Below, piece after piece: positions 1 to 7,332 of a stretch of DNA of 44,790 nt. Source of the DNA: Lentisphaerae bacterium GWF2_50_93 (GTDB lineage Bacteria; Verrucomicrobiota; Lentisphaeria; Victivallales; GWF2-50-93). The position numbers and the translations under genes were made by a program. The notes beneath the pieces are model-generated. The model made no database searches and was not told where the DNA came from. It saw only the letters and a list, made by a program, of their open reading frames with translations. Position 1 is the first letter of the stretch; each line of letters begins with the position of its first letter. Location: the NCBI GenBank assembly GCA_001804815.1, contig MHBI01000101.1, positions 1 through 44,790 of the forward strand, read 5' to 3'.

Positions 1-2
1 AG

Positions 3-566
3 GTGGATGTCCTGGATTACATGGTCACGAGCAACCATGTACATCTTCTGGTTACCGCCAGGGATGGCGGGGGAATATCTGAAGGACTGCGCTTCATCCA
101 CGGACGTGTCGGACAGTGGCATAACAGCCAGAAGAGCGGAGAAGGCGCATTCTGGGCCGGCCGGTTTCATTCTACGAGGATTCAAAACGGGGAGCATCTC
201 GGACGCTGCCTGTTCTATATTGACTTGAACATGGTCCGCGCCGGGGCTGTCAGGCATCCGCGTGAATGGAAGCACTGCGCGTATGGCGAATTCATGGGCA
301 TGCGCAGGCGCTGCCGGGTCGTGAATTTGAAGAGACTGTTGAAATGTCTCAAGGCCGGTAATGCTGGAATATTCCGTGATTGGTATGTCAGGACTCTTGA
401 AGAGAGGCTCAGGGGCCTGAAGATGGGACGCGCTGATTTCTGGAGCAAGGCGGTGGCGGTGGGGGATCAGGACTGGCTCGGGAGGAAGGCAGGCGAATGC
501 GGCTTGAAACGGTTCCGGATTGTCAGTTCCGATTCAGTGCATTATCTCATCGGAAAATGTCCGTAA
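3..566 (+). CDS. REP-associated tyrosine transposase (Y1/IS200-like), 5' truncated by the window edge
   Basis: Single-strand DNA transposase of the RAYT type. The visible 187 codons start inside the Y1 transposase core: an HUH motif (N-H-V-H, His12 and His14 of the visible part) that would bind the catalytic metal, then F-W-A-G-R-F and Y-I-D-L-N-x-V-R-A-G, the usual RAYT block that carries a candidate catalytic tyrosine (Tyr72). The family normally has about 30-60 residues before the HUH motif, so the GTG at 3 is only the first in-frame start-like codon and the true start lies outside the window. The basic C-terminal third would contact the REP hairpin. Family members are usually single-copy host-maintained genes that mobilise REP/REPIN hairpins; several such palindromes occur in this window. 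Stop TAA at 564. Identification is good; activity cannot be judged. Confidence 0.85.
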   Translation: MDVLDYMVTSNHVHLLVTARDGGGISEGLRFIHGRVGQWHNSQKSGEGAFWAGRFHSTRIQNGEHLGRCLFYIDLNMVRAGAVRHPREWKHCAYGEFMGMRRRCRVVNLKRLLKCLKAGNAGIFRDWYVRTLEERLRGLKMGRADFWSKAVAVGDQDWLGRKAGECGLKRFRIVSSDSVHYLIGKCP

Positions 567-667
567 AATCATTGAGTTTATTTAACTTAATATTCTCTTG
601 CATAAATACTTGATATAAGAGGCAAATATGACACTGCTAAGCCTGGATATGAGTGTATGTTTAGACA

Positions 668-700
668 AATATGGTGCCAGACCCTGCATTACACCATATT
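668..700. repeat. Inverted repeat, 9-bp perfect stem, about 100 bp after the transposase gene
   Basis: AATATGGTG at 668-676 is the exact reverse complement of CACCATATT at 692-700, with a 15-nt loop (677-691). No T-run follows, so it is not an obvious intrinsic terminator. It could be a structured end recognised by the neighbouring transposase or a chance palindrome. Confidence 0.5.
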
Positions 701-928
701 AATATTGTTACAACTAAACTATTGCATTTTATCATATGGGACGGAGAGGCCGCACCGGCACTTACTCCAGCATGAGGTCTGGAGTTCCCTGGAAGAATAC
801 ACTGGACTATTGCCGCCAGGATGCCAGCGATCCATATAAACAAAGACACGGACGGGGACGCATGTATCACTTTCAAACATGCCTTGCGGCATTGACTACG
901 AGCGAAGTAAAAAGAGAGCTTGGAAAAA

Positions 929-948
929 TGCCGGCAGGGGTGCCGGCG
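929..948. repeat. REP-like GC palindrome; also a possible terminator of the GntR-type gene
   Basis: TGCCGGC and GCCGGCG arms flank a short loop. A close relative sits at 12714-12732 (same TGCCGGCA start and TGCCGGCG end, then TTCC or CTCC), so this is a repeat family. Read on the minus strand the stem is followed by A and five Ts, about 95 bp after the stop codon of the regulator gene, so it could end that transcript. Confidence 0.5.
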
Positions 949-1041
949 TTCCATGGCAATGGACGCCATTCCTTCCGTTCCTGCTGCAGGACGAAATCTT
1001 TATTTGCCGCGAGATACTTGAGCGTATCGTTGAGGGAAGCT

Positions 1042-2187
1042 TCAATCTCTGGCATAATCGGCGGCGAACTCATCTTCGGAACAGGCCTTGATGCTTATGC
1101 CCGAAGGTGTTTTCCGCCCGCTGTTCTTCATTTCTATCAGCTTCAGGGATTCCTTCAGCACCTGGTTGATATTGAAGCCGAAGAGCTTGACTGTTTCAGG
1201 GTGGTCGAAGGTCGCGGGAAAATTGGAATGCGACGATACGACGATATCGCGTGGTATGCTCTTGCCGGATGAATCGATGCCTTCGAGGACATGCGGGGTA
1301 AGGTTGTCATCAGCAATATAAATACCATCGGGGATGTCCTCTTTCCTCAGTTTGAAGAGGAGCTTGACCACGTTCACGGCGCTGAAGGCAGAACCTATAT
1401 TCACGGACTGTATCCATTCATCCCTGCAGGAGCATCCTTTCCCGGATACAATTTTCTTGAAGGTCGGGAGGAAGCTGTTCACCTGCTGCGAGCCCAGGAA
1501 GAGGCCTATTTTCCTGCAGCCTTTGTCGACAAGGTAGTTGACGCCCATTTCAATGACTGATTCACCGTCTAGTATCACATTGACAAACCTGGTGTCGCCT
1601 TTGGAATTAGTTATCGCGACACGGGGTATGTCACCTTCATCGACAATGGGAGTACCTGCGATCTGGAACGGATTGGTCGTGAAAAATATTCCCGCGAGCC
1701 TGTGTGCGCGTATATCGCTTATGAGGCGTCCATAGTCCTTTGCGCGCGGATCTCCGCTTATGTCATAATAGAATTTAATCTTGGACCTGTTGTCCAGCTT
1801 CAGCTTTCCCGCCGCTGAAGAGATTGATTCCATGAAGGCGCTCCAGTTGCGTTTCGGAGTTCCATAGAAGACTATTGCATAGTTATGCAGATAGGGAGGG
1901 TTTTTGCTCACGAAGGTGCCGCTGCGTCCGCGGGGTTCGAGGAATCCGTCAGCGGTCAGGAGCTCCATCGCGCGCTGAACGGTGACGCTGCTGGCGTTGA
2001 AGGTCTTCTCGATCGAGACCCTGTTGGGGATCTTTTCGCCGAGAGGCCATTCGCCGGAAACGATCTTCCCGGTTATCGCCTTGAGTATACCCCGGCGTTT
2101 CTCAGGAATCCTGCCAAGTTCCTTCTTAGAGTCCATGTCATCCGCCATATTATAAGTTTTATAATCAACGTGCATAACATATTCCAT
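1042..2187 (-). CDS. GntR-type transcriptional regulator with LacI/GalR-like ligand-binding domain
   Basis: Cytoplasmic DNA-binding regulator. Residues about 30-95 form a GntR winged helix: G-E-W-P-L-G-E-K-I-P-N, then a helix with S-S-V-T-V-Q-R-A-M and the wing G-F-L-E-P-R-G-R-S-G-T-F-V. Residues about 105-370 resemble the periplasmic-binding-protein-like sensor (Peripla_BP_3 type) of LacI/GalR regulators, including V-N-V-I-L-D-G and a late D-I-V-V-S-S-H-S-N-F segment. The 381-aa length and architecture fit AraR-like sugar regulators of the GntR superfamily. It is transcribed away from the heparinase-like operon, so it probably controls that operon and itself in response to a sugar released by it. 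The ATG at 2187 has no clear ribosome binding site; Met6 or Met14 are alternatives. The ligand is unknown. Confidence 0.85.
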   Translation of the reverse strand: MEYVMHVDYKTYNMADDMDSKKELGRIPEKRRGILKAITGKIVSGEWPLGEKIPNRVSIEKTFNASSVTVQRAMELLTADGFLEPRGRSGTFVSKNPPYLHNYAIVFYGTPKRNWSAFMESISSAAGKLKLDNRSKIKFYYDISGDPRAKDYGRLISDIRAHRLAGIFFTTNPFQIAGTPIVDEGDIPRVAITNSKGDTRFVNVILDGESVIEMGVNYLVDKGCRKIGLFLGSQQVNSFLPTFKKIVSGKGCSCRDEWIQSVNIGSAFSAVNVVKLLFKLRKEDIPDGIYIADDNLTPHVLEGIDSSGKSIPRDIVVSSHSNFPATFDHPETVKLFGFNINQVLKESLKLIEMKNSGRKTPSGISIKACSEDEFAADYARD

Positions 2188-2205
2188 TTTATGATATTTT
2201 TCAAC

Positions 2206-2269
2206 AATATCAAAGTATAAGCCTTGAACACTTTACTTTACTATAATATATTTTAATATCAAAGTATAA
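2206..2269. promoter_or_regulatory. Candidate operator: exact 15-bp direct repeat between divergent genes
   Basis: AATATCAAAGTATAA occurs at 2206-2220 and again at 2255-2269, 49 bp apart start to start, in the 113-bp AT-rich gap between the regulator (minus) and the lyase gene (plus). The stretch between holds CTTTACTTTACTATAAT, with related AAAGTA half-sites on the opposite strand. The position suggests binding of the GntR-type protein over both promoters. I see no convincing sigma-70 -35/-10 pair. Confidence 0.5.
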
Positions 2270-2300
2270 TTGAGTTTTTTTAACAATAAAGAGTCGACAT

Positions 2301-5300
2301 ATGGATATAGACATAATAAGCAGGCTCCTAGAAGAACGGAAGTACGAGACCGCCAGGCGTACCGGCCTGGAGTTCCTGCGGCATTCCGAGAATGACGGAA
2401 TCCGCAACCAGGTCTGCCTGCTGCTCAATGAGGCACACAGGAGGCTTGGCGACCTGCGCGGAGCGAGGAATGCGGTCGAAAGCCTGAATCCGGCGGATCC
2501 GCGCGAGGAAGTATTGAAGAAAGTGCTGATGGCCGAGAATTCGGCATTTTATTCATCCGAGGGGTTCTACCGCGATTCTGACGAGAGCAAACAGGGCTAC
2601 TGCATAGATGAATTCGTCGAAAAATACCGCAGACTGTCAGAGAAGCACTATGCAGACGCCTGCGGCGCAGCCCTGAGCCAGGATGATTTCGACCTGATCG
2701 GCAAATCCGCAAGAAGTTTCAAAGTGGACATCAGAAAGATATTCCCTTCATTTCCTGCTCCTGCACAATGCCACAGTAAAACCGTTTCGGCGGAAACGCC
2801 TCCATCAACATGCAGCTTGCGAGGCAGTATTGTAGACGCCTTAGGCAGTCCGGTCTCGGGAATCGAACTAGTGCTGTCCAGGAATAATACATACTGCGTC
2901 GAGGACTACCGCAGGATCGCCGTCAATCCATCCTGCGGCCCCCAGAACATGCTTTTCACAGGGACACCGGAAATATTCACCACCGGAACTGATTCCAACG
3001 GAAGCTTTGAATTCAAGGACGTCCCACAGGGGGCTTATGATTATCTCGCGGCAAAGACTTTCTGGCAGGATGGCAGATATCCTGTAATTTTCCTAAGGCA
3101 GAATTTCACATTGACAGGGGAAAATTCATTTCCCGGGCTCTGTCTCAGTCATTGGGAAAGCGCTCCGGCGGCAACTGGAACTGAAAAATTCCCGGCGGTC
3201 AGGACATTTGAAGGCGCATTCATCAGGAGGATCTGCGACAAGGAAATCAAAAATCCGTTCCATTACAGATTTCCAAGACAGCTGATCGGATTCCCGGTCG
3301 GAAATCATGAGCCGGGGGCAGTTGCGGTCTTCACGGGCCGTTCAAGCTCCAAGCCTGTTCCGGTCCAGGTCTCAGAAGGCAAGGCATGGATATTCGCTGA
3401 ACTTCCCGAGGAGGATAAGCTGGATGTCTGCATATACGGCGCCGAAAAAAACCTCTGCTTGAAATATGAATCCGGACTTGTGATGGAGATCGGAAGCGAC
3501 GGCACCGCCGTGGTCAGCACAGGCACATCATCATTCAGAATACCCTGGGGCCAGCAGAGGAAGCCGGTGTCTCCGATAATTTCCGTAAAAGGCGCCGATG
3601 GGAAATGGCGGGGTGCAGGAAGGTTCAACATGCCGGAAGCGCTGATTTTTTTCTGCCAGTCAACCGATATCATCGAGCAGGGTCCGTTGTTTTTCAAATT
3701 GAAGATCTCATATGAATTTGATGCTGGCAGGAGGATTGAATACACGATCACCTTCCATGAAGGGGAGGCATACGCGCTGATCCATGAGAAGTCGTTCAAG
3801 ATGGAAGGGGCCTCCTTTGAGTTTTCACTGAGGGAGTTCTCCGGGGGCAGAGGATTTCTCCACTGGGGCACGGAACAGGACAGCCAGCACTGGACAACGC
3901 TCGAACCGTCCAACCGGGAGCTTGCCCGTCTCCAGGAATCGATCGCCTGGTGGATACCGAAGCACGGGTTCGGCTATGCAGTTACCATGGAAGGGCTCGA
4001 ATCCAAGGACTATATAGGCGTCTTCAGCATAAGGCGCGGTGACTGGAAGGACCTTGATTTTGAAAAGATATGCAACGGTCCCGGCGACGACAACCGCGAA
4101 CTCGACTGGCCTTTCCCCGAAATGATCGGCTCCACATTGTCGATGATCACGGCACATACCTCCAAGGACGGCGATTTCTTTTTCGACTTCAATTTCTTCA
4201 ACGGTGAGCGGCAGTGGGGGATTCTTGCGTCGTCATTCGACAGGAACGACGGTCCGTACAAGGAACTGAGCCTTGTCCAGCACAAGAACTCTTCTCCGAG
4301 ACTGGATGATTTCAAGGACTGGCGCCTCGACATGAAGGACCATGAGGAACGTCCTTCAGTCCTGGCAAATGCAGATGAAATCCACCGTGTCATGGAAAAA
4401 ATAAAGACTCCCGGGATGTCCAGGTCCTGGAAAAGCATGCTTGAAAATCTAAACGTAGGACCTGCAAGCGCGCTGAAGGCGGTAATAGAGAACGATACGA
4501 CCGTAATATGGCAGCTGAAGCAGCTCATCCTGCACAATGCCAGGCTCAGGTCGAAGCTGACCCTGCAGGGGCGCGACTACGGCGACGTATACAGTCCGGT
4601 GGGCGGCAGGCAGATCACTCCGCTGGCGGAGCAGTATGATCTCATAGCACCGACTGGAGTTTTCACAGAGGACGAGGAAAGACTTGCGCGTTCATTCCTG
4701 ATGCTGATGGGTCACATGTACATGGAATGCGATTTCATGAACTGGAAATACAATTCCAGGAACGCCAACTTCGAGGCGGACCGCGTCGACATCGTCGGAA
4801 CCGTAGGAATCTGTTTCCGTGGTAATCCCGATGCCGACAAGTTCGTTGCGCATTCGACTGAGCTGATGAAGAAGTCACTTGAGGTCTATTGCACGCCCGG
4901 CAGCGGCAAATGGTATGAGAATCCCGCCTGCTACTACATGCACGCCTCTGGATGCAGGCTCAATCTCGCCTATCATCTATTCAGGCACGGCATCTCGGAC
5001 AGCAGCAACATCGAGAGATTGAAGGATTTCCTCCGCTGGGGGATATTGCTCCTCACGCCGAAATGCCCGGGAGACTATGACACAATGTGCAGGCCTCTGA
5101 GCGACAGCCAATACAGGTCTGAAACCAAGGTCAGGCTCATCCCTCCGGTCGGAGATCATGCCCAGCTCGGGCAGCGTGTTCCCGAATATTATCTTCTCAT
5201 GAGCAGGCTGTACGAGAAGAAGGATGCGGAATTCGCAAATCTTTTGAAATGGGCGTATTTTGAAGGAGGTTGCGACGGGCTTAAGAAATCGCAGTATCCC

Positions 5301-6428
5301 GCCCTGCTCTGCTCTTTTGAACCGGAAGAACTCGGGAAAACACCTGATCCGGTGCAGCTTTCGAGCCGCAGGCTTGAAGGTTTCGGATCGATATTCCGCC
5401 ATAGCTTCGGCAAGGACGACGAGTTCTACCTGCTCTTCAAGATGGGTCCGGGCGGCTACCGCTACCATCGAACCGAGGGCAGCATCATTCTTTTCGCGGA
5501 CGGGAAACCAATAATATACGACGGCGGAGAAGCCGGAGAAACCTGGCGCCACAGCACGCTTTCATTCTACGACACGCATATGCCGCTCGCGGCCGGACAC
5601 ATCGAACGATTCGCTTCATTTTCAAATCTTGATTTCGCGCAGGGCGTAAATCCTGTCGCGGTCAAACCCGGAGAACCGGTCTTCCTCAGCGACAACTGCC
5701 ATCATGAACTGGTAGAGGTCGCAAAAGCCCGTTTCAAAGAGAAGAATCCTGTAAACGCCAGATCGATGACATACGTGAAGGATGAATACGTGGTGATGCA
5801 TGACAATCTCAGGCTTCAGGACAAGAGTATCCCGGTATTCTGGCATCTGCAGGCGGTCGCCGATTCACATACAGGAATTTTAAGCAGGGGCTATATTTTC
5901 AAGGGGCGCTTTGGAACGGATTTCCAGGTGCTGCTCCCTGAACTCGACTTGTCGACCGATGAAATAAGCCAGCAGCCAGTCGTCGAGCATGACGGAAGAC
6001 CGGCTGAAAAATGTTTCTCGATGCGCCATCTCCAGATAAGGGTTGAAAATCCTGAGACGATAGGTGCGGTAATACGTCCCTTGTCGAAGAACAGGAAACC
6101 GGTAAAGGCCGCCAATATCGAGAACAACGGCGAAAAGATCGGCATGCATGTTTCAGGAGATGGAATTTCCGACACACTTTTCCTTGCGCGCAGCGAGATC
6201 GACTATACCGATGGCAGGATATCGTTCAGGGGCCGCTACGGAATGGTCCTGGAGAGGAAGGACTGCCTGAGCCTGATCATAATCGACGGGGAATCCATAA
6301 GGTGCAACGGCGTGAGCATTGAATCGCATGGACAGCATACATGCGTGCACATACGTCCGGACGGCATCAGCGTCGAGGCGGCGGATCCCGGAAAAGTAAA
6401 AGTGGAGCAATCATGCGTGTGCAAATGA
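2301..6428 (+). CDS. Heparinase II/III-like polysaccharide lyase family protein, very long
   Basis: Likely acts on an acidic polysaccharide or glycosaminoglycan-like chain. The 1375-aa protein has an N-terminal helical TPR-like part (about 1-150), a carboxypeptidase-regulatory-like beta-sandwich (about 170-275, with G-S-I-V-D-A-L-G-S-P-V and T-D-S-N-G-S-F-E-F), a middle part of unclear fold, an alpha-helical lyase part with W-Y-E-N-P (about 870), and a heparinase II/III-type C-terminal sandwich (about 1030-1110) with Y-R-Y-H-R-T-E-G-S-I and D-G-K-P-I-I-Y-D-G-G; the His there is a catalytic candidate. No signal peptide is visible at the ATG, odd for such a lyase, and no upstream in-frame start would supply one. 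It heads an apparent operon with the SGNH hydrolase 23 bp downstream. The lyase family call is fairly firm; the substrate is unknown. Confidence 0.75.
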   Translation: MDIDIISRLLEERKYETARRTGLEFLRHSENDGIRNQVCLLLNEAHRRLGDLRGARNAVESLNPADPREEVLKKVLMAENSAFYSSEGFYRDSDESKQGYCIDEFVEKYRRLSEKHYADACGAALSQDDFDLIGKSARSFKVDIRKIFPSFPAPAQCHSKTVSAETPPSTCSLRGSIVDALGSPVSGIELVLSRNNTYCVEDYRRIAVNPSCGPQNMLFTGTPEIFTTGTDSNGSFEFKDVPQGAYDYLAAKTFWQDGRYPVIFLRQNFTLTGENSFPGLCLSHWESAPAATGTEKFPAVRTFEGAFIRRICDKEIKNPFHYRFPRQLIGFPVGNHEPGAVAVFTGRSSSKPVPVQVSEGKAWIFAELPEEDKLDVCIYGAEKNLCLKYESGLVMEIGSDGTAVVSTGTSSFRIPWGQQRKPVSPIISVKGADGKWRGAGRFNMPEALIFFCQSTDIIEQGPLFFKLKISYEFDAGRRIEYTITFHEGEAYALIHEKSFKMEGASFEFSLREFSGGRGFLHWGTEQDSQHWTTLEPSNRELARLQESIAWWIPKHGFGYAVTMEGLESKDYIGVFSIRRGDWKDLDFEKICNGPGDDNRELDWPFPEMIGSTLSMITAHTSKDGDFFFDFNFFNGERQWGILASSFDRNDGPYKELSLVQHKNSSPRLDDFKDWRLDMKDHEERPSVLANADEIHRVMEKIKTPGMSRSWKSMLENLNVGPASALKAVIENDTTVIWQLKQLILHNARLRSKLTLQGRDYGDVYSPVGGRQITPLAEQYDLIAPTGVFTEDEERLARSFLMLMGHMYMECDFMNWKYNSRNANFEADRVDIVGTVGICFRGNPDADKFVAHSTELMKKSLEVYCTPGSGKWYENPACYYMHASGCRLNLAYHLFRHGISDSSNIERLKDFLRWGILLLTPKCPGDYDTMCRPLSDSQYRSETKVRLIPPVGDHAQLGQRVPEYYLLMSRLYEKKDAEFANLLKWAYFEGGCDGLKKSQYPALLCSFEPEELGKTPDPVQLSSRRLEGFGSIFRHSFGKDDEFYLLFKMGPGGYRYHRTEGSIILFADGKPIIYDGGEAGETWRHSTLSFYDTHMPLAAGHIERFASFSNLDFAQGVNPVAVKPGEPVFLSDNCHHELVEVAKARFKEKNPVNARSMTYVKDEYVVMHDNLRLQDKSIPVFWHLQAVADSHTGILSRGYIFKGRFGTDFQVLLPELDLSTDEISQQPVVEHDGRPAEKCFSMRHLQIRVENPETIGAVIRPLSKNRKPVKAANIENNGEKIGMHVSGDGISDTLFLARSEIDYTDGRISFRGRYGMVLERKDCLSLIIIDGESIRCNGVSIESHGQHTCVHIRPDGISVEAADPGKVKVEQSCVCK

Positions 6429-6451
6429 GTAAATTAAATGAATGGAGATAA

Positions 6452-7171
6452 ATGAAGACAACTGCGTTCATATTTCTAGCTGCCGGACTTAGTCTTGTTT
6501 TTTCACCGTGCATCTCGTCCGCGCAGCAGGCTGAGGCTCCGAAAGGGAAAAAGACCACCATCATGCCCCTGGGGGATTCCATCACCGAGGGAGGCTCTTT
6601 TTCCGTCTACCGCTATCCGCTGATGGAAAAGCTCCTGGCGGCAGGATATGACGTGGAGTATGTCGGATCCAAGACCACGCGTCCGGTCAAGGATTCCCCG
6701 ATGGGCATACTCAGGCACGAGGGCTATGGCGGCAGGAATGTCGGTGATCTTGCCGGCATGTTCAAGGAACTCTACCAGCAGAATCCGGCGGACATAATCC
6801 TCATCCATGCCGGACACAACCAGTTTGCCGACAAGGGGCCTATTCCCGGCATGATTGAAAAGACGAAGTACATCATCACCACGGCGCGCAGTATCAATCC
6901 AAAGGTGATCGTACTTCTGGCGCAGGTCATCCCCAGCGGAAAACTGCCGAAATACTCATACATTCCCGATCTCAACAAGGCGTTGAAAACGCTTGCGGAA
7001 GAATTGAACACAAAGGACCAGCCCGTGATAATCGTCGACCAGCATGAAGGATTCGACTGGAAGACCGACACTGGCGGAGACATGGTGCATCCCAATGCAA
7101 AAGGGGCTGAGAAAATGGCCGTCCGCTGGTTTGAGGCGTTGAAGACAGTGCTGCCGCCTCCGTCCAACTAG
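6452..7171 (+). CDS. Secreted SGNH/GDSL-family hydrolase, probable carbohydrate esterase
   Basis: Probable ester hydrolase acting on decorated polysaccharides in the periplasm or outside. Residues 1-24 are a signal peptide with likely cleavage after S-S-A. Block I is G-D-S-I-T-E (nucleophile Ser43), block II is G-Y-G-G (91-94), block III is H-A-G-H-N-Q (119-124) where most members have G-x-N-D, and block V is D-M-V-H-P (Asp210, His213). The 239-aa length is normal for CE2/CE3-like acetyl esterases. A GGAG ribosome binding site lies at 6444-6447. It follows the lyase gene by 23 bp and is probably co-transcribed with it, which suggests deacetylation of the same substrate. The family call is firm; the acetyl esterase role is inferred. 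Confidence 0.85.
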   Translation: MKTTAFIFLAAGLSLVFSPCISSAQQAEAPKGKKTTIMPLGDSITEGGSFSVYRYPLMEKLLAAGYDVEYVGSKTTRPVKDSPMGILRHEGYGGRNVGDLAGMFKELYQQNPADIILIHAGHNQFADKGPIPGMIEKTKYIITTARSINPKVIVLLAQVIPSGKLPKYSYIPDLNKALKTLAEELNTKDQPVIIVDQHEGFDWKTDTGGDMVHPNAKGAEKMAVRWFEALKTVLPPPSN

Positions 7172-7210
7172 GCGTATATATTAATGAAGTGAGTTTGTTT
7201 ATCTATATAA

Positions 7211-7262
7211 GTATGTCGGGTTTTAACCCGACGTCTGGTTGGCGGTTTAAAAACCGCCCTAC
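7211..7262. repeat. REPIN-like element: two inverted REP-type hairpins
   Basis: Two perfect 8-bp stems with 2-nt loops lie 8 nt apart: 7215-7232 (GTCGGGTT, tt, AACCCGAC) and 7241-7258 (GGCGGTTT, aa, AAACCGCC). The element begins with GTATG and ends with CCCTAC, so the right arm read on the other strand begins GTAGGG and resembles the left arm. Two related palindromes in inverted orientation are the architecture of a REPIN. A second element lies at 11304-11370, so the pair flanks the large gene between them. Confidence 0.65.
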
Positions 7263-7332
7263 TTATGAGGAAAACCTTTTTAGTTATCGGTTATCCATCT
7301 CGTTTAATTAAGATAATGAGGAGCAATTAGAC

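Larger units (their letters stand above)
567..1041. other. Gene-free stretch between the transposase and the GntR-type regulator
   Basis: No open frame here has a recognisable product; frames that cross it have no family resemblance and run antisense into the regulator gene. It holds two inverted repeats, listed separately: a 9-bp stem with a 15-nt loop at 668-700 and a GC-rich REP-like palindrome at 929-948. The first 150 bases are AT-rich. Confidence 0.6.

Noticed and set aside
736..1272. Plus-strand open frame of 178 codons spanning the region after the transposase gene
   Set aside because: It runs antisense into the GntR-type gene, has no ribosome binding site and no recognisable family; the minus-strand regulator explains its second half.
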